From positions 1 through 30,080 of the IMG/VR virus record IMGVR_UViG_3300025112_000113: a stretch of DNA of 30,080 nt; one strand, written 5' to 3'. Positions 1 to 8,931 of the stretch are shown piece by piece. The DNA is from a virus. The translations under genes were made by a program, and so were the position numbers. The notes under the pieces were generated by a model. The model saw nothing but the letters and a program-made list of their open reading frames with translations. It made no database searches and was not told where the DNA came from. Within the stretch, counting starts at the first letter, position 1. Each line of letters begins with the position of its first letter.

Positions 1-207
1 TTTTTTTTCGTGATTTCTGTTCTGTGGCTCTATATATGCATAATATGACAAAAAACAGCAAAAATACAGTCTTTTTTAACATAAAACAGCACTATTAGGG
101 CAATAATATCAACAACTTATGAAATATTTCAAGGTTTTTGATGATTTTTATGAAAATAAGTGGTTTTAAGCGTTTACATGCGCAAAAAACTGGATTAAAA
201 ACTCGGA
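1..207. other. AT-rich non-coding leader
   Basis: The first 207 bases are strongly AT-rich, begin with eight T and contain several AAACAGC/AAAATACAG-like words. I see no convincing sigma70 promoter pair. One small plus-strand frame (ATG 141 or 150, stop 264-266, 38-41 residues) crosses into the next gene in another frame. Its translation looks protein-like (KTRIGPQLEYAFQIAENF), so it may be the displaced N-terminus of the following gene or a tiny separate gene. The region most likely carries the late-operon promoter or lies near a packaging site, but this rests on position only. Confidence 0.4.
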
Positions 208-225
208 TTGGTCCACAGTTGGAAT

Positions 226-555
226 ATGCGTTCCAAATTGCCGAAAATTTCCTCGTACGCTCGTAAGTTGAGCAAGGACCGAGTCCGAGTTATTTCGGAG
301 TTGGCTTCCGTTGCAATCCAGTGTTCGGATTTGCATCTTACGGAAATAGATATAAGGAGATTGAACCTTAGGAGAGTTACGCTTTCCAGAATCTACGAAT
401 ATCTCACCGACCAATTAAAAGAGCAGCAAAACCAGAGGCTTATTGATTCCGTTGAGGCAGTGGAGAATCTATGGGGCCATGGCATGGAGGATGTTGCGGA
501 TAGGGAATCGTTTGCTACGGAATTCGATAATACTACGAGCCGAACGACTCATTAG
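226..555 (+). CDS. hypothetical protein, possible small terminase subunit
   Basis: A basic, helix-rich protein of about 109 residues directly upstream of, and overlapping, the large terminase gene. That is the usual place for the small terminase subunit, which binds DNA at the packaging start site. I recognise no signature motif, so the assignment rests on position, size and charge. ATG 226 was chosen; an in-frame TTG at 208 would add six residues and neither has a clear ribosome site. The C-terminal part overlaps the terminase frame by up to 77 bases. A protein-like stretch in another frame (141-263) just upstream raises the chance of an indel or a misplaced start. Confidence 0.45.
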   Translation: MRSKLPKISSYARKLSKDRVRVISELASVAIQCSDLHLTEIDIRRLNLRRVTLSRIYEYLTDQLKEQQNQRLIDSVEAVENLWGHGMEDVADRESFATEFDNTTSRTTH

Positions 556-2161
556 GAGCGAGGACAAGTTCACGGACTTGGGCGTCCTTGTCAGAATCGT
601 AAAACAGGACTTGGAAAACGGCGTAATTGTAAAGAAGGACAAGCCACCAGTAGTTTTATTAGAAGAACATGAATTCGGTGGTATGTTCGATAATCTGCAA
701 AGGCGAATAGTGGGCCCAAGCAAGAACCCTTTGGTTTGGTATGTCACGGAACTCCAGTGGCCTTTGATTACACACCAGACGGAAGAATCCAGGATTTTAA
801 CTTTTGGGGCTGAGGGTGCGGGGAAGTCCCACATTATGAGTTGTTATATTGCCTTATCGGTTTTGAAGTTGATAGGAGTAAAAGGAAACGCTGGGTGTAC
901 TGCTCCAACTGGTGACAGATTGCGGACGTTCCTATCCGTTTTGAAATCCGTGATTCCTATTGATTCTCCGCATGTTAAAAGGCGTGGGTCGTGGGGAACA
1001 TTCCATGGGTATGGAGGTCCTGGAGAAATTCGTTTTGTTACCGGACTGACTTTGCAGATGAGGCCAACACACCAGAGTTCCGCTGCTCTTGGTTCTCCGA
1101 TACAAGGATCGTCATGGCTTTTTTGCGTTTCGGATGAGGTTCAGGATACAATTGAGGAACGTGGTGACCGGGATGGAGACATAGAGGCAAGGTTAAGGAC
1201 TGCTCCAGGAGGAAAGTCTAAAAGATTATGCACGGCAACGGCAAAGGACTCATCGAGGTTCAGGGACTGGAAGTCCAAAAAGTTATTATCGCCAGATTGG
1301 ACGATTGAAAGAATGCCGTACCAAGCAAATTGGAGCGTGTGGCCAGAACACTGGGAAACCATGCGCCGAAATTTGAGTGAAAGAGAGTTTAAACGGAGAT
1401 GTTTGGCTTTGGATCTCCCTCCAGAAACAGCGGTTTACCACGCGTGGGATAGATCCCAAAACGTAAAGAATATTCCGCAATTGGGTGCTGTGGATGTGAC
1501 CTCAAAAGTGCTTAGAGGTTATGGAAATTTCGGAATGCTAATAGGGCACGACCCAGGCACCGTACAGGACGTTTCCGTATGTCTTAAAGCATTTCAGTTT
1601 GGAAAGGAATCATTCTATCGCTGGTATGTAGTCGATGAACTTACAACTCAAGGAACCAGTGAGCGGCACGCCAGTTTATTGATTGAAAGAATGAGAACCA
1701 AATGGGAATTGGATTATTTCGGTGAACATGAACCTAAATCCTTAATTCGTTGCGACCCATACGGGGATAGTGGTAATAAAACAGATAGGAGCGTATACCT
1801 TACTTTCAAAATCGCGGGATTCGATATTAGATCCGCACAGTATGATAAAAAAGGGAGAGGTCGTGGCGTTATTCAAAAGGAAGCACGGATCGAAATGGTA
1901 AATCGTCTTCTATGCTCCGCCAAAGGTGTCCGTAGGCTTTTTGTATCTAACGACGACACCGGCGCACCATGCGCCAAAAAATTGGTACGGGCATTCGAGC
2001 ATTCCGAGCGGGACGCCGCAGGAAGAGCGGAGAATGAAAAAAAAGGAAGCATGGATGACCTTTCTCATTGGCCGGCAGCCCTTGGGTATGCTCTTTGGCC
2101 AACGGAGAAGATCCACAAAGTTCTTGCGGAACATGTTAGGACACAAAACCAATGGATTTAA
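479..2161 (+). CDS. terL: terminase large subunit (packaging ATPase and nuclease)
   Basis: The DNA packaging motor: an ATPase that pumps DNA through the portal and a nuclease that cuts the concatemer. Residues here count from a TTG at 443. Walker A is GAEGAGKS at 122-129. Walker B is WLFCVSDE at 225-232, ending in the catalytic acid. A coupling motif CTATAK lies at about 263-268. The RNase H-like nuclease half shows Asp370 in IGHDPGT, Asp438 in RCDPYGD and Asp538/539 in MDDLSHWP, which fits a metal-binding acidic cluster. The total length (560-572) is normal for the family. The start is uncertain: ATG 479, ATG 491 and TTG 443 are all in frame. The stop overlaps the portal start by ten bases. 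Confidence 0.93.
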   Translation: MAWRMLRIGNRLLRNSIILRAERLIRSEDKFTDLGVLVRIVKQDLENGVIVKKDKPPVVLLEEHEFGGMFDNLQRRIVGPSKNPLVWYVTELQWPLITHQTEESRILTFGAEGAGKSHIMSCYIALSVLKLIGVKGNAGCTAPTGDRLRTFLSVLKSVIPIDSPHVKRRGSWGTFHGYGGPGEIRFVTGLTLQMRPTHQSSAALGSPIQGSSWLFCVSDEVQDTIEERGDRDGDIEARLRTAPGGKSKRLCTATAKDSSRFRDWKSKKLLSPDWTIERMPYQANWSVWPEHWETMRRNLSEREFKRRCLALDLPPETAVYHAWDRSQNVKNIPQLGAVDVTSKVLRGYGNFGMLIGHDPGTVQDVSVCLKAFQFGKESFYRWYVVDELTTQGTSERHASLLIERMRTKWELDYFGEHEPKSLIRCDPYGDSGNKTDRSVYLTFKIAGFDIRSAQYDKKGRGRGVIQKEARIEMVNRLLCSAKGVRRLFVSNDDTGAPCAKKLVRAFEHSERDAAGRAENEKKGSMDDLSHWPAALGYALWPTEKIHKVLAEHVRTQNQWI

Positions 2162-3624
2162 AAACCGCACTAGGTACACTGCCAAGCGGGAACGTTGTCG
2201 GATTATCAACGGACGAGATAACCACATTCCTTCGTGAGAAATATATTTTCAACGATGAGGAAAAGGGGAGACAGACCAGATCCGGAAACAGGCTCAGGCT
2301 TTACAAGGACAAAGGAAGAGAACTTGTAGAAAGCATGGTCGAGGCTCTTTTTAGGAATCTCAAGGTAAGGGAGCTACGGAAAGAGTTCGTGAAATATGCA
2401 ATGTTCCAGAACGTTTCCAAAAGGATTATCCGAGAAATCTCGATGGTCTATAGTTCCGAAGCACTCCGGACCGTAAGCAATAAAAACGATTCTTACCAAG
2501 AGGTAATACGGGCAACCAAGCAGGACAGGAAATTCAGGAACGTCAATAGGTACGTAAACCTCTTAAACGAATGTTTGGTTTGGTTTGACATAAGAGAAGA
2601 CGAACCAATAATCCGTGTGATAACTCCAGACAAGTTTTTCGCGGTTTCTCACCCGAACGATCCAACTCACCATGTGGCAAGTATCATTTCCCTGGAAACA
2701 AATGGGATTGAGGTAAATGAATCCTCTCCTCGATGGTTAGTCATAAGCGATACGGAATTCTTCAAGCTGGACAGTTCTGGCAGAATGGTGAGCGGAAGCT
2801 ACTTAAAACACAACCTGGGCATAATGCCAGCGGTCCTAGTTCACCGTGAGGAACCAGAAGATATATTATTGGATTCGGATTCTGGGGAGGATTTGATTAG
2901 TGCCCATTTGGCAGTGGCGCTATTGAATACCTTGATGCTTAAGCAAAGCAAGTCGGCGGAAAAGGTTGTTGCTGCTTCTGGTGACCTAAGCACAACCCCG
3001 ACCAATCAACCCTTGGACCAAGAGGTGGTCCAATCTTTTGGAGAAGGAATTTCCTTACAGACATTGGACTTGGGAGCAGATCCGGAAGGATATATCCGTG
3101 CGGCGCGTTCCGTAATCAAGCAAGTGGCGGCCAACTATGGAATTCCTGAATCTGTTTTCGATTTGACCTATGCGGCGTCAAGTGGTTTTGAAATCGAGTT
3201 GAAGCGGTCACAACTTATGGAAGTAAGGCAGGACCAAATCCTTGATTACAGGCCAGTAGAAAGGGAATTTGCGGAAATCCAATCAAGGGTTTTAACTGCC
3301 GCAGGTCACAAGTTGAAATTTAAGACATCTGGTTGGATGGTGAACTTTGGAGAGGTCCAGCCTCCGCGTGACCCGAGAGAAATGCTTACCTACTTTGAAA
3401 AAATGCGCCAGATGGGATTGATGAACACCGCGGACATGTATATCCGTTTGAATCCCGAGGCAACCTTTGAACAGGCGGAGCAGGCATTGCTTGCCAATGC
3501 AAGAGTTGAATCCAGTCGGGTCCAACTTCTCCGCGCCCTTAATACTTCCCCTTCCTCTACGGTTGATGATCCAGGCCAGGATCCTGAAGACAACGGAGGA
3601 TTGAGGTTGGTCGATGAACAATGA
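2152..3624 (+). CDS. portal protein
   Basis: A 490-residue protein between the large terminase and the scaffold/capsid genes, the standard position and size of the portal. The portal forms the ring at one capsid vertex through which DNA enters and to which the tail attaches. It has an alternating alpha/beta N-terminal half, a long helical segment around residues 310-400 (RAARSVIKQVAANYGIPESVF, then a basic-acidic helix), typical of the portal stem/clip region, and an Asp-rich C-terminal tail. The phrase ANYGIPES resembles the conserved ..GIP.. segment of Siphoviridae-type portals. The call comes from gene order and family feel rather than a single diagnostic motif. It overlaps terL by ten bases and the next gene by eleven if that gene uses its earliest start. 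Confidence 0.85.
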   Translation: MDLKTALGTLPSGNVVGLSTDEITTFLREKYIFNDEEKGRQTRSGNRLRLYKDKGRELVESMVEALFRNLKVRELRKEFVKYAMFQNVSKRIIREISMVYSSEALRTVSNKNDSYQEVIRATKQDRKFRNVNRYVNLLNECLVWFDIREDEPIIRVITPDKFFAVSHPNDPTHHVASIISLETNGIEVNESSPRWLVISDTEFFKLDSSGRMVSGSYLKHNLGIMPAVLVHREEPEDILLDSDSGEDLISAHLAVALLNTLMLKQSKSAEKVVAASGDLSTTPTNQPLDQEVVQSFGEGISLQTLDLGADPEGYIRAARSVIKQVAANYGIPESVFDLTYAASSGFEIELKRSQLMEVRQDQILDYRPVEREFAEIQSRVLTAAGHKLKFKTSGWMVNFGEVQPPRDPREMLTYFEKMRQMGLMNTADMYIRLNPEATFEQAEQALLANARVESSRVQLLRALNTSPSSTVDDPGQDPEDNGGLRLVDEQ

Positions 3625-3679
3625 TTCGGCATTATCCGAAAACGCTATGCGGAGCGATAACCGTAAAGGAGACATCCTA

Positions 3680-4297
3680 ATGGAAGAACAAGAACCGGAC
3701 ATGGAAAACATCGATAGCACAGCGGACACCGCGCCGGAAGTGGAAGAAAAATCCACAGCGGAGAGGACGTTTACTCAAAACGAAGTGAATGCCTTACTAG
3801 CTAAGGAGTCTTCCCGTCTAAAACGAAAATTACGAAAACAAAACAATGCGACTCCGCAGGAGGAAGCTCCATCGGAGGAAAGCAGTGCCACGGTTCAAGC
3901 CCTAGAAAAGATTTTGGGCAGATTGGAACGTTTGGAAACGGATAGTGCAGAAAAGAGCCGAGAGGTCGCCTTTGAGACTGTTGTAGGAGGTCGGGAGATG
4001 GATGAGGATGTTAGGAATTTATTGCAAAGGACTTTCGATCCAGAACATCCAGAACTGACCACGGCAATGCTCGAAAAGTTGGCCCCTATCACGACTAACC
4101 CAACTGGTTATCAGTCGCCGGGCGCGCCTTCCCAGTCCAGAGAAACCGATCATGGTCCAAATCCATTAACGTGGACGCAGGATGACATTGAAATTCTGGT
4201 GCGAGAAGGGAGATTCCTAGAAAGCATCGAAAAATGGCGCGAAACACTTCCGGGTGGAGGATCCAACCTGCTTAGTCGTAAAATGAAAAGGAAATAA
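3680..4297 (+). CDS. capsid scaffolding protein
   Basis: About 205 residues, extremely rich in Glu, Lys and Ser at the N-terminus, with a predicted coiled coil (ATVQALEKILGRLERLETDS) in the middle and a basic C-terminal tail ending KMKRK. This is the usual make-up of a phage scaffolding protein, which templates procapsid assembly and binds the capsid protein through a basic C-terminus. Its place between portal and major capsid protein agrees. A frame opens at 3614, but ATG 3680 has a strong ribosome site (AAAGGAG at 3665-3671, eight bases upstream), so I use it. No serine-protease motif is visible, so a fused maturation protease is unlikely. Confidence 0.8.
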   Translation: MEEQEPDMENIDSTADTAPEVEEKSTAERTFTQNEVNALLAKESSRLKRKLRKQNNATPQEEAPSEESSATVQALEKILGRLERLETDSAEKSREVAFETVVGGREMDEDVRNLLQRTFDPEHPELTTAMLEKLAPITTNPTGYQSPGAPSQSRETDHGPNPLTWTQDDIEILVREGRFLESIEKWRETLPGGGSNLLSRKMKRK

Positions 4298-4301
4298 GGA
4301 T

Positions 4302-5204
4302 ATGGCAGTTACAACCACGACAACCCTAACCGAATTAGTTGGAAGCGAATTTATAAATCGGGCCGTGCTCGAATACGCTTTGGACTTTATCGTTATCGCT
4401 CCATTTTTGAATCTTCTGGATTTACGCGGTAAGTCTACCAGCGTTGGAAGTTTCCCACGATGGAATAGTCCTCCAGATGCCCACACCGACTTGGGAACAA
4501 GTGCAGCTGCGGGTGGTTCTGCGGAAACCACAGACCTTACTTCGACCGCATTGCAAAGTACACAGGTAAGCATCACCGCTGCGGAAGTTGGTATCCGTCG
4601 CGATGTTAGCGATATTTCCGTAGAGGATAACGTCCTTGGTAGCAGCGTCTTTGATTTTATCGTAAAGGATGCTGGCAATGCGCTCGCGGTTTCCTTGGAC
4701 GATGATGTTTCTGGCTTGCATGGTTCCTTGTCTAACACCACCGGAACCACAACTGAGGATCTGGACCTTGCACAAATGGTTGAGAGTATGGCAAAACTCC
4801 GTAACCAAAAAATGCGAGGCCAAGCGGTTTTCGTTCTTGGATTACAACAGGCTCAGGACCTACAAGCGGCACAAGCTGCTTCCAGTGCCACGACCATTGG
4901 TAGCTTCATGACCATCGAGGCTAACAATAGTAATTTCTTGGGATCATTCATGGGCGCTCCTGTTTGGTGTTCCTCTACTACGGACTTTATGAACAGTAGC
5001 GCGGATGAAGCGGGATGCCTGATTATTCGCGGGGACACCAATCCAACGTCTGCCGCTTATGGGATGGTTATGTCCCGTGACGTTCGCGTGGAAACGGACC
5101 GCGATATCCATAACCGAACCACCTTGGTGGTCGCCACTGCTCGATGGGGTGTTGGTGAAATCAACGACGATGCTGGGGTTTGCGTATTCTCTGGCAAGAA
5201 CTAA
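4302..5204 (+). CDS. major capsid protein (HK97-fold type)
   Basis: A 300-residue protein directly after the scaffold. The sequence looks like the HK97-fold capsid family: an N-terminal arm, a segment SFPRWNSPPDAHTDLG, then AAEVGIRRDVSDISVED (E-loop and spine-helix region), a long central helix region and a beta-rich C-terminus with the ending DDAGVCVFSGKN. There is no obvious protease-processed delta domain, which fits a separate scaffold. A good ribosome site (AAGGA followed by TATGG) precedes ATG 4302. A strong hairpin 12 bases after the stop may end most of the transcripts, typical after a highly expressed capsid gene. Confidence 0.85.
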   Translation: MAVTTTTTLTELVGSEFINRAVLEYALDFIVIAPFLNLLDLRGKSTSVGSFPRWNSPPDAHTDLGTSAAAGGSAETTDLTSTALQSTQVSITAAEVGIRRDVSDISVEDNVLGSSVFDFIVKDAGNALAVSLDDDVSGLHGSLSNTTGTTTEDLDLAQMVESMAKLRNQKMRGQAVFVLGLQQAQDLQAAQAASSATTIGSFMTIEANNSNFLGSFMGAPVWCSSTTDFMNSSADEAGCLIIRGDTNPTSAAYGMVMSRDVRVETDRDIHNRTTLVVATARWGVGEINDDAGVCVFSGKN

Positions 5205-5216
5205 TTAACCCATAGG

Positions 5217-5243
5217 AGTGGGGGGAGTCATCCCCCCCACTTT
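5217..5243 (+). terminator. hairpin terminator after major capsid gene
   Basis: AGTGGGGGGA (5217-5226), loop GTCA, then TCCCCCCCACT (5231-5241), a ten-base-pair GC-rich stem with one bulged C, followed by only a short T run (CTTTA). The stem strength and the position just after the capsid gene support a leaky intrinsic terminator or 3' mRNA-stabilising structure. The poor T run means full termination is uncertain. The next gene's ribosome site (AAAGGA) starts four bases later. Confidence 0.7.
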
Positions 5244-5257
5244 ATGAAAGGACCACT

Positions 5258-5773
5258 ATGAACTTCGGAAAGCCACAACCTATTTGGAACGTCTTAAACG
5301 CCTGTCCCGTTGAAAAATACATGAACGATGATGGCGTTATGGTCGAGGACCGAGTTCCACAAAATAAGAACAGGAAGCTAATGCTTAATCTGGTCGGAAG
5401 CACTACCTGGCTAGTCCTTAGCACACATCCGACCATTCTGAGACAGAACCCTTATGGCGTGCAAATCCTCGCGGAGAAAATGGCAAAAGGGTTCTTACCA
5501 ATGGATGAATGCCCAACAATGCGCGGGTATATAAAATCCTATCAAGCCAAACCAAGCAAAGAGTGCCAAGGGATTGACGGTCGTGGGAAACTAGATCCAA
5601 AAAAACCATGCCCCTGCCTTCTACGTGTCCAAAAGAAACGTAAAGCGGCAGCACTAAAGGAATCGGAAAGATTCAAAAAATCAATGATGTCCGATGAACA
5701 GGTAATGCGGGATTACATGAAATTGAAAATTTCTCAGGAAGCCCAAGCGGTTGGCGATGTCAAAGAATCTTGA
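5258..5773 (+). CDS. hypothetical protein
   Basis: A 171-residue protein I do not recognise. It is cationic overall, with a Lys/Arg-rich C-terminal third (RVQKKRKAAALKESERFKKS) likely helical, and several cysteines including CPCLL near residue 115. The good ribosome site AAAGGA (5246-5251) and ATG 5258 fix the start. It is the first gene after the capsid terminator and overlaps the next gene by 17 bases, so it belongs to the neck/head-completion block by position. The spacing of the cysteines is not a clear zinc finger. A role in head completion or as a non-structural gene cannot be decided. Confidence 0.7.
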   Translation: MNFGKPQPIWNVLNACPVEKYMNDDGVMVEDRVPQNKNRKLMLNLVGSTTWLVLSTHPTILRQNPYGVQILAEKMAKGFLPMDECPTMRGYIKSYQAKPSKECQGIDGRGKLDPKKPCPCLLRVQKKRKAAALKESERFKKSMMSDEQVMRDYMKLKISQEAQAVGDVKES

Positions 5774-6257
5774 AATAAAGGAATCACTACTCGAAGGTGC
5801 CGCTGAATCTCAGCGACAAAACGGGTTGATGCCTACGGTACAGGAAAACGAGGAAATCATCGTTAACGTACTGGAGAAGGTAGACAAGGAACCGTCTAGG
5901 CCAAAACCATCAAAGCCAGAGCAGGGACCCGCAGATAAGATTGGAGAATGGGAACACACCAAGACACCAATCATCGACGAACCGGGGCCTAAGCCGCGGC
6001 CATTAACCATGCTGGAAAAAAAGTTGATAATCGAGCGGAAACTTCTTGGCAAGCGAGTTGTCCAGCTACGGAGTAAACCTGAATGGAAAAAAAAGGTTGA
6101 ATCGATAGTGGCTTTGATGATGGTGGCAGGAACACCAGAGCAGCACCAATTTGCACGGAATAAATTGGAACAGCTTATAGAAAAGAGCAATCAAACGTTC
6201 GGCGATTGGCGAAAGATGCCGGTACAAAAACTCTACTTCGACGGAGTTAAAAAATGA
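5757..6257 (+). CDS. hypothetical protein, Pro/Lys-rich middle, helical C-terminus
   Basis: About 166 residues. The N-terminal third is acidic (VQENEEIIVNVLEKVDKEPS), the middle is a flexible Pro/Lys stretch (RPKPSKPEQGPADK), and the C-terminal half is helical and basic, ending in QKLYFDGVKK. ATG 5757 overlaps the end of the preceding gene; a TTG at 5751 is an alternative start. The stop overlaps the next ATG (ATGA at 6254). No motif is recognised. The architecture resembles small accessory proteins of the capsid/neck region, but nothing shows the function. Confidence 0.65.
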   Translation: MSKNLEIKESLLEGAAESQRQNGLMPTVQENEEIIVNVLEKVDKEPSRPKPSKPEQGPADKIGEWEHTKTPIIDEPGPKPRPLTMLEKKLIIERKLLGKRVVQLRSKPEWKKKVESIVALMMVAGTPEQHQFARNKLEQLIEKSNQTFGDWRKMPVQKLYFDGVKK

Positions 6258-7198
6258 ATCCATCGCTGGAAATCTTTTATAACGTAACGGGGCAAAGTAT
6301 TTACTTGGATGCAACCGAAGGGCGGCCAAGTTCAATTACTAGCGTTTCGGTTTTTGAAGATACTACTGGCGACGATGGTACTGTGGAGAGTGCAACGACC
6401 GGTTCCGCAAGTGTGGAAACAAATCCAAACACGACCGTCGATGCGGCTTCTGGTGCAGGGCAGGATGATCCTAGAAAACTTTCACTTACGGCGACGACTG
6501 GGATCGAGGTTGGCAGGACCTATCTCTTGACAGGAAGTAGCAGTGAAAAGGAATGGGTTGAAGTAAGGGAAGTCGTTTCTGGGGACTATGTTGTTATTCG
6601 TAGTCCGTTGCATAACGCATACGTGAGCACGGACACCCTACAGTCAACCAGGATGACCCTCAGCGTCGATTCTACATGGGTTGCAGATAAGACAAACATC
6701 TCAGACGACCTTAGTCCGAATGCGGGCTATAGGGTTCGTTGGGTGTATGTGGTTAATAGCGAAACCTTTGTAAAGGACTCCTACTTTGATTTGGTTAGAT
6801 ATAAAGGAACCCACTCGGTGACCCCTGCCGACATGGAAAGGTTCCTACCATCGTGGAGAAATATTCTCCCCACCTATCACCGAGAGGACAATGGTAGGGC
6901 GTTAATCGATGAGGCATACCAACAAATAAAATTCGACTTGTATTCCCATTCCCGCGCCGATGAAATGATACGAGACAGGGAAGCGGTAAATGAATTGGTA
7001 AAGAATAAGGCGCGTGAGCTTATCCTTTTCCAAAGGTTTTTTGAAAGTGGTACAGGTCCAGAGATAGCCGACGAGGCGCGGACTCAGTACCACACTAGGT
7101 TGGACGCCCTTGTTGTTCGCACCAGTAAGATACCATTTGCAGTTGATTCTGAAGGGGCAGGATCAATAATAACTCCCACCTCTATTTGGAGCAGATAA
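6254..7198 (+). CDS. probable head-tail connector / neck protein
   Basis: A 314-residue two-part protein. Residues 1-180 are beta-rich and full of Thr/Ser/Gly, like an Ig- or beta-sandwich domain that samples the virion surface. Residues 185-285 are helical: a segment TPADMERFLPSWRNILPTYH, then a helix with GRALIDEAYQQIKFDLYS and a further helix KNKARELILFQRFFESG. This helical part resembles the head-tail adaptor proteins that dock beneath the portal. I make this call on general pattern, not on a specific catalytic or binding motif. It overlaps both neighbours slightly, so it is cotranslated with the virion genes. An alternative is a decoration or baseplate-like protein. Confidence 0.6.
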   Translation: MNPSLEIFYNVTGQSIYLDATEGRPSSITSVSVFEDTTGDDGTVESATTGSASVETNPNTTVDAASGAGQDDPRKLSLTATTGIEVGRTYLLTGSSSEKEWVEVREVVSGDYVVIRSPLHNAYVSTDTLQSTRMTLSVDSTWVADKTNISDDLSPNAGYRVRWVYVVNSETFVKDSYFDLVRYKGTHSVTPADMERFLPSWRNILPTYHREDNGRALIDEAYQQIKFDLYSHSRADEMIRDREAVNELVKNKARELILFQRFFESGTGPEIADEARTQYHTRLDALVVRTSKIPFAVDSEGAGSIITPTSIWSR

Positions 7199-7200
7199 CA

Positions 7201-7626
7201 ATGGGTCAAAAAATAATTACATTACTAACTTCCGCAACGGCAACGAATAGCGCACCTTCTGGTAGTTCAGCGGGTGTATCAACGAACGGTTTAAAGACTG
7301 GCGGGAACATCCCCGACACTTGCTCAGTGTTCGTTAAAAGCACAGCGGGATCGGGGACAATGACCGTGACTATTAAGCTGTTCGGTTATGTTTTGGATGC
7401 ACCGATTTCCGGATCTTGGTTTGTCTTGGGGACGGGTGCCGTTGCTACGCGCGGAATTCTGAATGAAGGCGCGGCGATCGACGAAGTGGTACCAAATGGT
7501 CTTCGGCATGTTGAACCACTGTCCTATTGTGGAACGTTCGATAGGCTTTATGCGGAGATCACGGCGATAGGTGGGTCGGCGACCGCTGTCTCTGTTTTCG
7601 TTGTTGCCGAAGATATTATCGATTAG
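7201..7626 (+). CDS. hypothetical virion protein, small beta-rich
   Basis: A 141-residue beta-rich protein with many Ser, Thr, Gly and Val. ATG 7201 with GGAG at 7188-7191 sets the start; a TTG at 7186 would add five residues but sits inside the ribosome site. The pattern (short strands separated by Gly/Asp turns, ending VFVVAEDIID) is that of small capsid-decoration or fibre-type proteins. No family is recognised. It lies between the connector-like gene and a 259-residue beta-rich protein, which supports a structural role. Confidence 0.6.
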   Translation: MGQKIITLLTSATATNSAPSGSSAGVSTNGLKTGGNIPDTCSVFVKSTAGSGTMTVTIKLFGYVLDAPISGSWFVLGTGAVATRGILNEGAAIDEVVPNGLRHVEPLSYCGTFDRLYAEITAIGGSATAVSVFVVAEDIID

Positions 7627-7648
7627 GTGGACCGAATAGTATTTCCGC

Positions 7649-8428
7649 ATGGGTTACTTAAACCGAAATACTTTTTTGAAAACCAGCGCGACGGGGTATT
7701 GGCGTTCGTATGTCGCGGCGTCTTTTTTTTATCGTGCCGCAGTTGCCGCATCTGCTTACGATTGGACTGCGAGCCTGTTTGACGAGAACAACATTGACGC
7801 GGATGCGGGGACGGGCGACGAGTGGGATCAAGCGGCACCCAAAAAACGATCGGTGTTTTATAAACCTCACGGGAATGCGTTTCTTTTCTGGGTTGATTTC
7901 TCGGGCACACCGGCATTAAAAATGGTGTTCGGGTGGCACAATTACGACGCTGCTGACGATTTCAATCAGGTGGATGTTGGTGTGTACCTTGGTAACTCGA
8001 ATGTGGTTTGCACAACTGCAACGGGGATTGAATTTTCAGGAGGCAATCTGGTCGATGGCGACCATGCGCTACAATACCAAATGCGGCATGATGCGAAGAG
8101 TGATCTCTACTATTCAATCACGGCCGTGATGAGTTGTACCAGTAATGTTATTACTGTTTATCTGACGTGGACGCAGGACGCATCTTCCTACCAGTCATAC
8201 ACGTCTGTTGGAGATACAAAGGTCAGCGGTAACAAAAAAATACAATTTACTTGGGGCACCGACAACACTTGGACAGTCCAGACCGACGCGTACAATATTT
8301 TCAATTCGGCGTTCGATGCAGATTGCGCGATTACAAGCACGGGCGGCACTCTGCACAACCTCATTGATGATGTTACTATCGACGGTGATGCGAGCGATAA
8401 GCGTGTATGGGAAGTGGTGGTTTCATAA
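7649..8428 (+). CDS. hypothetical beta-rich virion protein
   Basis: A 259-residue protein with alternating aromatic and hydrophobic residues, many Trp/Tyr (WDQAAP, FGWHNYD, VYLTWTQD, FTWGTDNTW), typical of a beta-sandwich or lectin-like domain found in head fibres and tail spikes. No signature motif was recognised. The start ATG 7649 has only a distant AGGTGG (7625-7630) upstream. Its stop overlaps the next start (TAATG). Position in the neck block and composition suggest a head-decoration or neck-fibre protein that contacts glycans, which is inference. Confidence 0.55.
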   Translation: MGYLNRNTFLKTSATGYWRSYVAASFFYRAAVAASAYDWTASLFDENNIDADAGTGDEWDQAAPKKRSVFYKPHGNAFLFWVDFSGTPALKMVFGWHNYDAADDFNQVDVGVYLGNSNVVCTTATGIEFSGGNLVDGDHALQYQMRHDAKSDLYYSITAVMSCTSNVITVYLTWTQDASSYQSYTSVGDTKVSGNKKIQFTWGTDNTWTVQTDAYNIFNSAFDADCAITSTGGTLHNLIDDVTIDGDASDKRVWEVVVS

Positions 8429-8931
8429 TGGCACATGAAGATTACAAGGCTTTGCTTAGTGAAACAATGTGTAAGGGTCCAAAAGCATATCCCGGCTTCA
8501 CTGATAAGAACGGAGCCCAGATAGCGCAGGAGTGCTACCAGGTAGCAGGCAGGCAAGATGCTGCGGTTGCGGTGTTGGCAGTGAATCCAGGCGATACCCC
8601 TCAAAGCTATATCCAGAGGATGAGCCTGAACTGGGACGCGTTGCCATACACCGGCAACTTCACCCTGCAAGATAGCGACTGGCTTGTCTTCGCATGGAGC
8701 GAGGACGGCACCGAAGGAATGAATACCCACCCCATTTTTAGCGCGCAGGGAAACGTTACAACTGGGTACTTAATCCAAGCATCGGGCGACTATCCGGTCG
8801 CATGGCTTAGCCACGAGCCGAGTATCAAAAGCGACGTGTACCCGTTGGAAAAATGTTTAGGAATGCGGTATTTTTCAGAGAATAAGCGCGGAAAAATCGC
8901 CGTCGTTTTTCGATTAAAGGGTGTTTCATAA
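8428..8931 (+). CDS. hypothetical protein, neck region
   Basis: A 167-residue protein, starting at ATG 8428 in a TAATG overlap with the previous stop; an in-frame ATG at 8407 lies inside the upstream gene and is less likely. The composition is mixed alpha/beta with several Trp and Tyr. No family is recognised. Its stop again overlaps the next start by one base, so it is translationally coupled to the 155-residue gene before the tail tube. By order it could be a head-tail stopper or a partner of the preceding beta-rich protein. Confidence 0.55.
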   Translation: MAHEDYKALLSETMCKGPKAYPGFTDKNGAQIAQECYQVAGRQDAAVAVLAVNPGDTPQSYIQRMSLNWDALPYTGNFTLQDSDWLVFAWSEDGTEGMNTHPIFSAQGNVTTGYLIQASGDYPVAWLSHEPSIKSDVYPLEKCLGMRYFSENKRGKIAVVFRLKGVS

